NCBI RefSeq assembly: GCF_024494655.1
Contig: NZ_JANHDL010000001.1
Coordinates: forward strand, 372,001-436,000
DNA: 64,000 nucleotides
From: Halorubrum laminariae
Lineage (GTDB): Archaea; Halobacteriota; Halobacteria; Halobacteriales; Haloferacaceae
Direction: 5' to 3'
Part shown: positions 44,358 to 54,065 of the stretch, piece by piece
Layout: each line of letters begins with the position of its first letter
Position numbering within the stretch: the stretch's first letter is position 1
The notes under the pieces: generated by a model
The model's database searches: none
What the model was told of the DNA's origin: nothing
What the model saw: the letters and a program-made list of their open reading frames with translations, nothing else
Position numbers and translations under genes: made by a program

Positions 44358-47030
44358 ATGTCTCACGAGGGTTACGATCACACCGCGGTCGAAGAACGGT
44401 GGCAGACGGCCTGGGCGGAGGCCGACGCGTATCGGACGCCGGACGAGGTGGACGACCCCACCTACGTGCTCGGGATGTACCCGTACCCGTCCGGGAAGCT
44501 CCATATGGGCCACGTCCGCAACTACACGATCACGGACGCGTACGCCCGGTACCGCCGCATGCGCGGCGACGACGTGCTCCACCCGATGGGGTGGGACGCG
44601 TTCGGACTCCCGGCCGAAAACGCCGCGAAGGAGCGCGACACCAACCCCCGCGACTGGACGTTCGACTGTATCGACACGATGAAAGGCCAGATGCGGTCGA
44701 TGGGGTTCGGCTACGACTGGGACCGCGAGATCACCACCTGCGTCCCTGAGTACTACGAGTGGAACCAGTGGCTGTTCTCCCGGTTTTCCGAGGCCGGACT
44801 CGTCGAGCGCCGCGACGCCGAGGTGAACTGGTGTCCCTCCTGCGAGACCGTTCTCGCCGACGAGCAAGTCGAGGGCGACGCCGAGCTGTGCTGGCGGTGT
44901 GACACGCCGGTCGAGACCCGCGACCTCGACCAGTGGTTCCTTTCGATTACCGAGTACGCCGACGAGCTGCTGGAATCTATCGACGATCTGGAGGGGTGGC
45001 CCAACTCCGTGCGCCAGATGCAGCGCAACTGGATCGGCCGGCAGTACGGGACGACGCTCCATTTCCATATCGGCGGTCAGGGTCCCGTCGAGGCGTTCAC
45101 GACCCGCGTGGACACGATCCACGGCGCGACGTTCTTCGCGCTCGCGCCCGACCACCCGATCAGCGAGGAGTTGGCCGCCAAGGACGACGCGGTCCGCGAG
45201 TTCATCGAGGAGGAGGCCGACCCCGACGGCGACGAGCCGAACGGCGTCGAGACGGACCTCACCGCAACCAACCCCGCTACGGGCGAGGAGATTCCCGTCT
45301 TCGTCGCCGACTTCGTCCTCTCTGACGTCGGGACCGGCGCACTGATGGCAGTGCCCGGCCACGACGAGCGCGACCACGCCTTCGCCGAAAAGATGGGTGT
45401 CGACATCGAACCGGTCGTCGCCCCGGAGCCCGACGACTGGGACGGCGAGACGGTCCCCGACGCGCCGGACGTGAGTGACGAGCCGTTCACCGAGGACGGC
45501 GTGCTCGTCAACTCCGGCGCGTACAGCGGCCTCGACAGCGAGACGGCCCGCGAGCGGCTGACCGCGGATATCGAAAGCGCAACCGAGAGCACGCAGTACC
45601 AGCTTCGCGACTGGGGGATCTCCCGACAGCGTTACTGGGGGACGCCGATCCCGGTCGTCCACTGCGACGACTGCGGCCCGGTGTTGGTCCCTGACGAGGA
45701 CTTGCCGGTCGAACTTCCCGAGTTCATCAACACGACCGGGAACCCCCTCGACGCGGCCGAAGAGTGGAAGCGGACGACCTGTCCGGAGTGCGGCGCGCCA
45801 GCGACGCGCGAGACGGACACGATGGACACGTTCGTCGACTCCTCGTGGTACTTCCTGCGGTACGTCTCGCCGGATCTGGCGGACGCCCCCTTCGACCTCG
45901 ACCGCGCCAACGACTGGATGCCGGTCGACCAGTACGTCGGCGGCATCGAACACGCCGTGATGCACCTGCTGTACTCGCGATTTTTCACCAAGGTACTCGC
46001 CGACGAGGAGGGGTTAGATCAGCGAGAACCGTTCACGAACCTGCTGGCGCAGGGGATGGTCCAGCTGGACGGCGAGAAGATGTCCAAGTCGAAGGGGAAC
46101 ACGGTCTCGCCGCAGCGCATCGTCGAGGAGTACGGCGCGGACACGGCGCGGCTGTTCATGATGCAGGCGGCACAGCCCGAGCGCGACTTCGACTGGAGCG
46201 AGGAGGGCGTCAAGTCGACGCACCGCTTCCTGTCTCGGCTGAGCGACCTCGTCGAGGAGTACGCCGCCGGCGACGTCGAGACGGGAGACACCGAGAGCGG
46301 CCGCGAGACGATCGACGACTACGTCGCGGCCGAGACCGACGCCGCCGTCGCGATCGCGGGCACCGAGTACGACGACCTGACGTTCAACGTCGCGTTACGC
46401 GAGGCACAAGACTTGGTGGGGACCCTTCGGAGCTACCGCGAGCACGCGGAGCCGCACCCGGCCGTCTACGAGCGCGGGCTGGACGTGGCCGTCCGGCTGC
46501 TCGCGCCGGTCGCGCCGCACCTCGCCGAGGAACTGTGGGAGACGCTCGGCCGCGACGGGCTCGTCGTCGACGCCGACTGGCCGACCGCGACCGCGGACCG
46601 CGAGACGGTCGAACGCCGCCGCCGGCTGGTGACGAACACCCGCGAGGACGTTCGCGACATCGTCGAGGTCGCCGGGATCGACGATCCCGAGCGGATCGAC
46701 GTCGTCGTCGCGCCCGAGTGGAAGTACGACGCCCTCGAAATCGCCATCGACAGCGACGCCGACAACCTCATCTCGGAGCTGATGGGCGAGTCGCACATCC
46801 GCGAGCGGGGCGACGCCGCCGCCGACTACGGACAAGATCTACAGGCGAACCGCGAGGCGCTTCAGGAGACGCTCGGCGACGACGACGAGTACGACGCGCT
46901 CCGAGCAGCCGCGTGGCTGATCGAGCGTGAGTTCGACGCTCCCGTCCGGGTCGAGCGCGCGGACGACGCGGACGAGAGCGTGGTACGGAAGGCGGAGCCC
47001 GGTCGCCCCGCGATCGATATCGTCGAGTAA
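44358..47030 (+). CDS. leuS: Leucyl-tRNA synthetase
   Basis: An 890-residue class Ia synthetase. The HIGH motif appears as HMGH in YPYPSGKLHMGHVRN, and KMSKS is intact in DGEKMSKSKGN. The editing domain (CP1, about residues 220-420) contains GTGALMAVPGHDERD. The zinc-binding CPSC and CWRC pairs lie in the first zinc module, and CDDC and CPEC in the second. I chose the ATG at 44358 (MSHEGYDHTAVEERW); the frame extends upstream only through the repeat region. The size is normal for bacterial-type haloarchaeal LeuRS. Confidence 0.96.
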   Translation: MSHEGYDHTAVEERWQTAWAEADAYRTPDEVDDPTYVLGMYPYPSGKLHMGHVRNYTITDAYARYRRMRGDDVLHPMGWDAFGLPAENAAKERDTNPRDWTFDCIDTMKGQMRSMGFGYDWDREITTCVPEYYEWNQWLFSRFSEAGLVERRDAEVNWCPSCETVLADEQVEGDAELCWRCDTPVETRDLDQWFLSITEYADELLESIDDLEGWPNSVRQMQRNWIGRQYGTTLHFHIGGQGPVEAFTTRVDTIHGATFFALAPDHPISEELAAKDDAVREFIEEEADPDGDEPNGVETDLTATNPATGEEIPVFVADFVLSDVGTGALMAVPGHDERDHAFAEKMGVDIEPVVAPEPDDWDGETVPDAPDVSDEPFTEDGVLVNSGAYSGLDSETARERLTADIESATESTQYQLRDWGISRQRYWGTPIPVVHCDDCGPVLVPDEDLPVELPEFINTTGNPLDAAEEWKRTTCPECGAPATRETDTMDTFVDSSWYFLRYVSPDLADAPFDLDRANDWMPVDQYVGGIEHAVMHLLYSRFFTKVLADEEGLDQREPFTNLLAQGMVQLDGEKMSKSKGNTVSPQRIVEEYGADTARLFMMQAAQPERDFDWSEEGVKSTHRFLSRLSDLVEEYAAGDVETGDTESGRETIDDYVAAETDAAVAIAGTEYDDLTFNVALREAQDLVGTLRSYREHAEPHPAVYERGLDVAVRLLAPVAPHLAEELWETLGRDGLVVDADWPTATADRETVERRRRLVTNTREDVRDIVEVAGIDDPERIDVVVAPEWKYDALEIAIDSDADNLISELMGESHIRERGDAAADYGQDLQANREALQETLGDDDEYDALRAAAWLIEREFDAPVRVERADDADESVVRKAEPGRPAIDIVE

Positions 47031-47118
47031 GCGAGCGCACCGCCGCGCTCCTCGCGCCATCAGCTTCCGGAACGGACCCCGTCACACTTACCGCGGCGTC
47101 GGATCTATCCCCGGACGA

Positions 47119-48084
47119 ATGGAGTTCGTCGAGAAGTACCAGAGCGTGCTCGTTCTCGTCGCGATCCTCGTTGGGTTGGCGCTCGGTCAGGTGTCCGGCG
47201 TGCCAGCGGTCGCAGACGCGCTCATCCTCCCGTTTCTGATGGTGATGCTGTTCGCCGCGTTCGCGGGGATCCCGCTGTCGCGGCTCCGCGCCGCGTTCGG
47301 GAACCGGCGCGTCCTCGGGTCGAGTCTCCTCGTCAACTTCCTCTGGAGCCCGCTTCTGGCCGTCGGACTCGGTGCCGTCTTCCTCCGCGAACAGCCGGCG
47401 CTTTGGGTCGGGCTCATCATGCTGATGGTCACGCCGTGTACCGACTGGTATCTGATCTTCACCGACATCGCCGGCGGCGACGTGCCTCTCGCGACCTCGC
47501 TTCTCCCGTACAACCTCGTGTTGCAGCTCCTGTTTTTGCCCGTGTACCTGTACGTCTTCGCGGGGACGCTCGTCGAGCTGCCGGCGTCGCTGCTCGTGGA
47601 GAGCGTCGTGCTCGTGTTGGTCGTGCCGCTGGCGCTCGGTGGCGCGGCGCGGTGGGGACTGATCCGGTGGCGGGGCCGGCAGTGGTTCGACCGACAGGTC
47701 CTCCCGAGGCTGAGTCCGCTCCAGATCGTCTTTTTGAGCCTCGCGATCGGCGCGATGTTCGCATCGCAGGGCGGCGTCGTCGTCGAGAATCCGCGGCTGC
47801 TCGCGCTGATGGCGGTTCCGGTCGTCGCCTTCTACGCGATCAATCTCGGCGTGGGCTTCGCCGTCGGCCGCGTGCTCGACTTCTCGTACGGGGAGCTCGT
47901 GTGTTTCAACAACGCAATCCTGTCGCGGAACTCCCCGACCGCGCTCGCGATCGCCGTCGTCGCGTTCCCGAACGAGCCGCTCATTCCGCTGGCGCTCGTG
48001 ATCGGTCCGCTGCTGGAGCTTCCCCTGTTGGGGCTCATCGCGCAGGCGCATCTGGCGGTCAGCGACCGCGGGTGGTGGACGTAG
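47119..48084 (+). CDS. ACR3/BASS-superfamily transporter
   Basis: A 321-residue polytopic protein with about ten hydrophobic helices. The helix IMLMVTPCTDWYLIF has the Cys position of ACR3 arsenite exporters (PCTDW-type), and the second conserved region FNNAILSRNSPTALAIA resembles the ACR3/bile-acid-transporter crossover. It is probably an arsenite or anion exporter; other BASS substrates cannot be excluded. No arsR or arsC is adjacent. The ATG at 47119 starts before the first helix; the upstream frame is not coding. Confidence 0.8.
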   Translation: MEFVEKYQSVLVLVAILVGLALGQVSGVPAVADALILPFLMVMLFAAFAGIPLSRLRAAFGNRRVLGSSLLVNFLWSPLLAVGLGAVFLREQPALWVGLIMLMVTPCTDWYLIFTDIAGGDVPLATSLLPYNLVLQLLFLPVYLYVFAGTLVELPASLLVESVVLVLVVPLALGGAARWGLIRWRGRQWFDRQVLPRLSPLQIVFLSLAIGAMFASQGGVVVENPRLLALMAVPVVAFYAINLGVGFAVGRVLDFSYGELVCFNNAILSRNSPTALAIAVVAFPNEPLIPLALVIGPLLELPLLGLIAQAHLAVSDRGWWT

Positions 48085-48205
48085 CTCGGTATGAACCGGG
48101 AGAAGATCAGATCGGACACGCGGACGATCGAGCGCGGAGGAAAGCGAGCGAGACGGACGGTTCCACTTCCCGTATTTTTACCATCCCGTCGGTACTCGAC
48201 GGCGT

Positions 48206-48595
48206 ATGGTACGTTCGTACGACCCCTCGGAGATTCCGTCCGTGTACAACCTCAAAGACGTGCCCCTTGCCAAGGAGGGCAAGGGCTTCGAGCAGGCCGT
48301 CTTCCGCGGGGTCGACCAGATGATCGGGATGACGACGATCGGACCGGAGCGGGAGGACAAGCCACCGCACTCGCATCCGTGGGAGCAGATGAACCTCGTT
48401 GTGGAGGGCGAGGTGGACTTCCTCGTCGACGGCGAGCGGATCTCGCTGTCGACGTACGACGCCGTGGAGATTCCGCCGGACGTGCCGCACGCGTCCCGGG
48501 CCGTCTCCGACGAGCCGGCCACGCTGCTCGCCTTCTGGCCGCTCCGCGAAGACCGCCTCGACGCGACCGACTACCAGACCGAGTTCGAGATCTAA
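48206..48595 (+). CDS. Cupin-domain protein
   Basis: A 129-residue single cupin. Motif 1 is PPHSHPWEQMNLVVEGE (His, His, Glu ligands) and motif 2 is IPPDVPHASRAV, with the fourth ligand His. A metal site is therefore likely, with a small-molecule oxygenase or isomerase role that cannot be named. Translation starts at the ATG 48206. The last codons are duplicated behind the stop (see repeat). It stands between the ACR3-like gene and the Lhr helicase. Confidence 0.85.
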   Translation: MVRSYDPSEIPSVYNLKDVPLAKEGKGFEQAVFRGVDQMIGMTTIGPEREDKPPHSHPWEQMNLVVEGEVDFLVDGERISLSTYDAVEIPPDVPHASRAVSDEPATLLAFWPLREDRLDATDYQTEFEI

Positions 48596-48611
48596 ACCGA
48601 GTTCGAGATCT
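48578..48611 (+). repeat. 18-base duplication across the cupin stop codon
   Basis: ACCGAGTTCGAGATCT occurs at 48578-48593 and again at 48596-48611. The copy is in frame after the TAA stop (Thr-Glu-Phe-Glu-Ile, then TGA), so the last five sense codons and the stop are tandemly duplicated. Confidence 0.9.
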
Positions 48612-48670
48612 GAGCCCCCGGCCGTTCGCCCGGCGACGGGCTTAATCGGTCGAGCGCCCAATTCGGAGTG

Positions 48671-51631
48671 ATGCCAGAACGGGCGGGGATGGACGCGTTC
48701 GCACACCTCGGGAGCGACCTCCGAGACGCGCTCTCGGACCGGGGCTTTTCGACGCCGACGGAGCCGCAGCGAGCGGCCATCCCGCCGCTGGCCGACGGGA
48801 AGAACGCGCTCGTCCTCGCTCCCACCGGAACCGGAAAGACCGAGACCGCGATGTTGCCCGTCTTCGACGCACTCGTCGCGGCCCGCGACGCGCCGGGCGA
48901 TCCGCCCCGAGAGGGGATTTCGGCGCTGTACATTACGCCGCTGCGCGCGCTCAACCGCGACATGATGGACCGGCTGGAGTGGTGGGGCGACCGACTCGAC
49001 ATCGAAGTCGCGGTGCGCCACGGCGACACCACGCAGTACGAGCGCAGCAAACAGGCCGACGACCCGCCGGACGTGTTGATCACGACGCCGGAGAGCCTCC
49101 AAGCGATCTTGACGGGCTCGAAGATGCGGGTCGCACTCGAATCGGTCGCCCACGTCGTGATCGACGAGGTCCACGAACTCGCCGCCGCGAAACGCGGCGC
49201 GCAGCTCACGATCGGACTGGAGCGGCTGCGTCGCGTGGCGGGACCGTTCCAGCGGATCGGGCTCTCCGCGACGGTCGGCGACCCAGACGAGGTCGGGAAG
49301 TTCCTCGTCGGGTGCGGCCGGCGCGACCCCGACCGCGAGGGCGATCGCGCGTTCGAGACGGTCGAGGTCGCGGCCGGGAGCCGGACCGACGTGCGCGTGC
49401 TCGACCCGGAGATCACCGACCGCGACACGACGCTCGCCGGCGAGTTGGCGACCGACGAGACGACGGCGAGCCACGTCCGGACGATCCGCGACATCGTCGC
49501 CGAGCACGACTCGACGCTGATCTTCGTCAACACGCGACAGACCGCGGAGGCGCTCGGCTCGCGGTTCAAGACGCTCGCAGAGCGGGACCGAGAGAACGCG
49601 GGCGGCGGCGCGGACGCCGACGAAGGCGTCGCCGACCCGACCGAGATCGAACTCCACCACGGCTCACTCTCGAAGGAGGTCCGGATCGACGTGGAAGACC
49701 GGTTCAAGTCTGGCGACCTCGACGGACTGGTCTGCACCTCCTCGATGGAACTCGGCATCGACGTGGGTCGCGTCGATCACGTGGTCCAGTACGGGAGCCC
49801 CCGCGAGGTCGCCCGCCTGCTCCAGCGGGTCGGGCGAGCGGGCCACCGCCGCGACCTCGTGTCTGAGGGGACCGTCGTGACGCAGGGTGGCGACGACACC
49901 CTCGAAGCGCTGGCGATCGCCCGGCGCGCCGACGCCGAACTCGTCGAGCCCGCGAACATCCACCACGGAAGTCTGGACACGGTCGCCAACCAGATCGTCG
50001 GCCTCGTGATGGACGACGGCGAGATCCACGCCCGCGAGGCCTACGAGACGGTGACGAACGCCTATCCGTTTAGGGATCTCTCGGAGCCGCAGTTCCAAGA
50101 GATCGTCCGCGAGTTGGACGGGAACCGGCTGCTGTGGCTGGACGAGGAGACGGACATCCTCGAAAAATCCGGGGGGACGTGGCAGTACTTCTACGCGAAC
50201 CTCTCAATGATCCCCGACGAGTCCACCTACGAGGTGTACGACATGTCCTCTCGGCGGCAGATCGGCACCCTCGACGAGCGGTTCGTCGTCAACTTCGCGG
50301 GCCCGGGCGAGACGTTCGTCCAGCGCGGCGAGATGTGGCGGATCACCGAGGTCGACGAGGAGGAAGAGCGCGTGAACGTGACGCCCATCCCCGACCCGGC
50401 GGGCGAGGTTCCCTCGTGGGTCGGCCAAGAGATCCCCGTCCCGAAGCCGGTCGCCGCGGAGGTCGGGCGGATTCGGGGTGAGGTGGCAGCGGCGCTTTCG
50501 GCGGGATCAACGCCCGCGGCCGTCGCCGGCGACCTCGCCGAGCGGTACCCCGCGGACCCGGAGACGATCGCGACCGCCCTCCAGCCGGTCGTCGATCACG
50601 TCGAGGCGGGTCATCCGGTGCCGACCGACGAGCGGATCGTTATCGAGGGGTACGGCCGGACGATGGCGGTCAACGCCGCGTTCGGCCACGAGGTCAACGA
50701 GACGCTCGCGCGGCTGCTCGCGGCGCTCGTCGGCCAGCGCGCCGGATCGTCGGTCGGGATGGACGTGGACCCGTACCGGATCGAGTTCGAGGTGCCCAGC
50801 GAGGTCGACGCGGGCGACTTCCGCGAGGTGCTGGAGTCGACCGACCCGGAGAAGCTGACGGCGTACCTCGAACTCGCCCTGAAGAAATCGGACGCACTGA
50901 AGTTCACGCTCGCGCAGGTCGCCGCGAAGTTCGGCGCGGTGAAACGCTACCGCGAGGGGCGCGGGAAGTTCGGCGGCGATCGCCTGCTCGCCGCCTTGGA
51001 GGGGACGCCCGTCTACGAGGAGGCGCTGCGGGAGGTGTTCCACGTCGACCTCGCGGTCGACGAGACCGCGGAGGTGCTCGCGGCCGTGCAGTCAGACGGG
51101 ACGACCCGCGACGATGGGATCGAACTCGCGACCGCCCGCGAGCGGACCCCCCTCGGCACCGCCGGCCGGTCGTCCGGAACCGAGTTCCTCGTGCCCGAAA
51201 ACGCCGATGCCGACGTGATCGAGACGGTCCGCGAACGGATTCAGAACGACCGAGTGATCCAGTTTTGCCTCCACTGCACCGACTGGACCCAGACGACGAA
51301 GGTACGCCGCGTCCGCGACCAACCGGAGTGTCCCGAGTGCGGGTCGACCCGGATCGCCGCCCTCAATCCGTGGGACGAGGAGACCGTCGCCGCGGTCCGG
51401 GCGGAAGAGAAAGACGACGAACAGGAGCGACGGACGGAGCGGGCGCACCGCTCCGCGAGTCTCGTGCAGACCCACGGGAAGCGCGCGGTGATCGCGCTGG
51501 CGGCGCGCGGCGTGGGACCACACAACGCGGCACGGATCATCAACAAACTGCGCGAAGACGAATCCGAGTTCTATCGCGACGTGCTCCGGCAAGAGCGAGA
51601 GTACGCGCGGACGCAGTCGTTCTGGGATTAG
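48671..51631 (+). CDS. lhr: Lhr-type superfamily 2 helicase
   Basis: A 986-residue ATP-dependent DNA helicase. Walker A APTGTGKTE is near residue 50, DEVH near 163, SATVGDP follows, and the second RecA domain has QRVGRAGHR. A winged-helix domain, the Lhr core (MRGEMWRITEVDEEE-like region, WRITEVD) and a C-terminal zinc element (CLHC, CPEC) follow. The order matches archaeal Lhr, which unwinds DNA and RNA-DNA hybrids. Starts at 48668 (GTG) or 48671 (ATG) are equivalent; I chose ATG. It is monocistronic. Confidence 0.94.
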   Translation: MPERAGMDAFAHLGSDLRDALSDRGFSTPTEPQRAAIPPLADGKNALVLAPTGTGKTETAMLPVFDALVAARDAPGDPPREGISALYITPLRALNRDMMDRLEWWGDRLDIEVAVRHGDTTQYERSKQADDPPDVLITTPESLQAILTGSKMRVALESVAHVVIDEVHELAAAKRGAQLTIGLERLRRVAGPFQRIGLSATVGDPDEVGKFLVGCGRRDPDREGDRAFETVEVAAGSRTDVRVLDPEITDRDTTLAGELATDETTASHVRTIRDIVAEHDSTLIFVNTRQTAEALGSRFKTLAERDRENAGGGADADEGVADPTEIELHHGSLSKEVRIDVEDRFKSGDLDGLVCTSSMELGIDVGRVDHVVQYGSPREVARLLQRVGRAGHRRDLVSEGTVVTQGGDDTLEALAIARRADAELVEPANIHHGSLDTVANQIVGLVMDDGEIHAREAYETVTNAYPFRDLSEPQFQEIVRELDGNRLLWLDEETDILEKSGGTWQYFYANLSMIPDESTYEVYDMSSRRQIGTLDERFVVNFAGPGETFVQRGEMWRITEVDEEEERVNVTPIPDPAGEVPSWVGQEIPVPKPVAAEVGRIRGEVAAALSAGSTPAAVAGDLAERYPADPETIATALQPVVDHVEAGHPVPTDERIVIEGYGRTMAVNAAFGHEVNETLARLLAALVGQRAGSSVGMDVDPYRIEFEVPSEVDAGDFREVLESTDPEKLTAYLELALKKSDALKFTLAQVAAKFGAVKRYREGRGKFGGDRLLAALEGTPVYEEALREVFHVDLAVDETAEVLAAVQSDGTTRDDGIELATARERTPLGTAGRSSGTEFLVPENADADVIETVRERIQNDRVIQFCLHCTDWTQTTKVRRVRDQPECPECGSTRIAALNPWDEETVAAVRAEEKDDEQERRTERAHRSASLVQTHGKRAVIALAARGVGPHNAARIINKLREDESEFYRDVLRQEREYARTQSFWD

Positions 51632-51640
51632 TCGCCTACG

Positions 51641-52258
51641 CTATCCCACCAGCGCGATCGCGAGGAGCATCCCGCCGGCCGCAGCGGGCGGGATTGTGAG
51701 GTTGTCGTCGACGGGAATTCCTCGAATAATTGGCGGGATACCGTCGGCGACCGCGGCGGGAACCGCACCGGCGACCGCGACCACGACGCCGGCGTTCGGG
51801 CCGAACGCGGGGATCGTAAAGGGGACCGCGAGCCCGAAACAGACGAGGGCCATCGCGATCCACGCGGCCGGTCGTTTGGCCTCCGTGGCCTCGTTGTCCG
51901 CGAGCGCGCCGCTGACGGGGTCGCCGACCGACAGCATCCACATCGCGGGGATCGCGAGCGTGGGGTCGAAGAGGAGGACCGCACCGGTCATGCTCACCTG
52001 GTACAGCGCGTAGCCCGCCAGCGCGTCTGCCTCGTACTCGCGCGTCAGCGCCCGGTAGACGGCGTGGTCGAGGCCGACCACGAGCCGGAGGAACTCCAGC
52101 GCGAAGACGACGGCGAGCGCAATCCCAAGGAAGACGCGCGTCTCCCCCCACGTGAGCCAGCCGAGCAGGTACGGAACCGGGTACAGCGTTCCGCCCGCGT
52201 GGACCAGCCGACGCTCGAACTCCACGCGTTCGCGCCACGCCGCCGCCGGGAGAGACAC
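51641..52258 (-). CDS. Dolichol kinase / CDP-diglyceride-synthase-like membrane protein
   Basis: A 205-residue polytopic protein. Six or seven hydrophobic helices carry RRLVHAGGTLYPVPY at the start and SVGDPVSGALAD in the middle, the GDPVSG-type motif of dolichol kinases and related CTP-dependent enzymes. It probably phosphorylates a polyprenol in lipid or glycan metabolism. It starts at a GTG (52258), 4 bases after the glyS stop, so it is likely cotranscribed with glyS. Confidence 0.8.
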   Translation of the reverse strand: MSLPAAAWRERVEFERRLVHAGGTLYPVPYLLGWLTWGETRVFLGIALAVVFALEFLRLVVGLDHAVYRALTREYEADALAGYALYQVSMTGAVLLFDPTLAIPAMWMLSVGDPVSGALADNEATEAKRPAAWIAMALVCFGLAVPFTIPAFGPNAGVVVAVAGAVPAAVADGIPPIIRGIPVDDNLTIPPAAAGGMLLAIALVG

Positions 52259-52262
52259 GAGC

Positions 52263-54065
52263 TTAGGTCTCGGTGGTCGTCTCGACGTTCGTCTCCACGG
52301 CGCCGTACCGGTCCGTCAGCGACTCGAACTCGCCGCCGGCCCGGAGCGCGGCCAGCTCCGCGGCTAGCTCCGCGGCGGGTACCCGAACCTGCGCCGCGGA
52401 GTCGCGCTCGCGGACCGTGACGGTGTCGGGGCCGTCGCCTTCGACGCCGTCGCGGTCGACGGTGACGCAGAACGGCGTGCCGACCTCGTCCTGTCTGCGG
52501 TAGCGCCGACCGATCGAACCGGAGTCGTCGTACGCGACCGCGAGCCCGGCCGCGCGGAGGTCGGCTGCGATCTCGTCGGCGAGGGGCGTCAGCCGGTCGT
52601 CGTTGGTGACGAGCGGGAAGACCGCGGCGTCCTGCGGCGCGATCTCCGGTTCCAGCGAGAGATACGTCCGCGCTTCGCCGTCGACCTCATCCACCTCGTA
52701 GGCGTGCGCGAGCAGCGTCTGGACTGTCCGTCCGACCCCGAAGGAGGGTTCGACGACGTGCGGCGTGATGTGCTCGCCGCTTTCCGTCACCTCCTCGACG
52801 GCGAAGTTCGCCACGTCGGCGTCGACCTCGTGTGTCTCGGCCGCGTCACCCTCGCCGACGGTCACTTGGACCGCCTCGCCGTCGAAGGCGTCGGGGTCGC
52901 GCTCGGCGAGGGTTTCGAGCGCGTCGGCGACCGCGGCGGCGTCGCCGCCGAACTCGGGACCGAGCACGGACATGTCGGGGTCGACCGTCGCGCGCTCGAC
53001 CGTCTTCGGCTCGTCGTACCGTTTGAAAACGGTGAACGAATCGTCGCCGTGCGCGTCGTGTTTCGAGAGGTCGTAGTCGCCGCGGTACGCGAAGCCGGCG
53101 ATCTCGATCCAGTCGCCGTCGACCTCGCTTTCGGCGTCCCAGCAGTCGGCCGCGTAGTGGGCGCGCTCGCCCGCGAGGTGCTGGCGGAACCGGAATCGAT
53201 CGGTGTCGACGCCGATGCGCTCGTACCACTCCTGTGCGACGCCGAGGTAGTAGCCGACCCACGGAGAGCCGATGACGCCCTCGTCGACAGCCTCGCCGAT
53301 CGTCGTCTCCAAGTAGTCGCCGTCGTCGGCCTCTTGTGCCGTGGCGGGGTAGAGCCGGACCGCGACATCTTCGACGCTCCCGAGCGGGGGCTCGTCCTCT
53401 TCTGGATCGATGAACTGCTCCAACTCGGCCTGCGTGAACTCGCGGAGCCGGAGGAGGCCGCCGCGCGGCGAGATCTCGTTGCGGTAGGCGGGGCCGATCT
53501 GGGTGATCCCGAACGGGAGGTTTCCGCGGGCGTACTCCTTTAGCCGCGGGAACTCGACAAATATCCCCTGCGCGGTCTCGGGTCGGAGGTAGCCGGGCTG
53601 GGCGTCGCCCGGCCCGATGTCGGTCGCGAACATGAGGTTGAACGCCTCGACCGGCTCGCCGGCGAGTGGGGTGCCACAGGAGGGGCACGCGATCTCGTTG
53701 TCAGCGATGAGGTCTTCGACTTCCGCGCCGGGAAGCGCCTCGGCGTCTTCGATGTCGGTGACGGCCTCGACGAGGTGGTCTGCGCGGTGCGACTCGCCGC
53801 ACTCGGGGCACTCGACGAGCATGTCGTCGAATCCCTCCAAGTGGCCGGAGGCCTCGAAGACGGCCTCGGGCATGATCGTCGGGGCCTCGATCTCGCGGTT
53901 CCCCTCGCGGATGGTGAACCGGTCGCGCCACGCGTCCTCAACGTTCCGCTTCAGCGCAGCACCCTGCGGCCCGAAGGTGTAGAAGCCGGCCGTCCCGCCG
54001 TACGCGCCGTTGGAGCCGAAAAAGAACCCCCGCCGCTTCGCCAGTTCGGTGAGCCCGTCGGCCAT
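52263..54065 (-). CDS. glyS: Glycyl-tRNA synthetase
   Basis: A 600-residue class II synthetase of the archaeal/eukaryotic alpha2 type. It begins MADGLTELAKRRGFF. Zinc-like CPEC and CPSC pairs are at about residues 85-140. Motif 2 is FRNEISPR-like (YRNEISPRGGLLRLREF), and motif 3 is EPSFGVGRTVQTLL. The anticodon-binding domain follows (APQDAAVFPLVTND). The start abuts the stop of the CBS gene upstream. All motifs are intact. Confidence 0.96.
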   Translation of the reverse strand: MADGLTELAKRRGFFFGSNGAYGGTAGFYTFGPQGAALKRNVEDAWRDRFTIREGNREIEAPTIMPEAVFEASGHLEGFDDMLVECPECGESHRADHLVEAVTDIEDAEALPGAEVEDLIADNEIACPSCGTPLAGEPVEAFNLMFATDIGPGDAQPGYLRPETAQGIFVEFPRLKEYARGNLPFGITQIGPAYRNEISPRGGLLRLREFTQAELEQFIDPEEDEPPLGSVEDVAVRLYPATAQEADDGDYLETTIGEAVDEGVIGSPWVGYYLGVAQEWYERIGVDTDRFRFRQHLAGERAHYAADCWDAESEVDGDWIEIAGFAYRGDYDLSKHDAHGDDSFTVFKRYDEPKTVERATVDPDMSVLGPEFGGDAAAVADALETLAERDPDAFDGEAVQVTVGEGDAAETHEVDADVANFAVEEVTESGEHITPHVVEPSFGVGRTVQTLLAHAYEVDEVDGEARTYLSLEPEIAPQDAAVFPLVTNDDRLTPLADEIAADLRAAGLAVAYDDSGSIGRRYRRQDEVGTPFCVTVDRDGVEGDGPDTVTVRERDSAAQVRVPAAELAAELAALRAGGEFESLTDRYGAVETNVETTTET

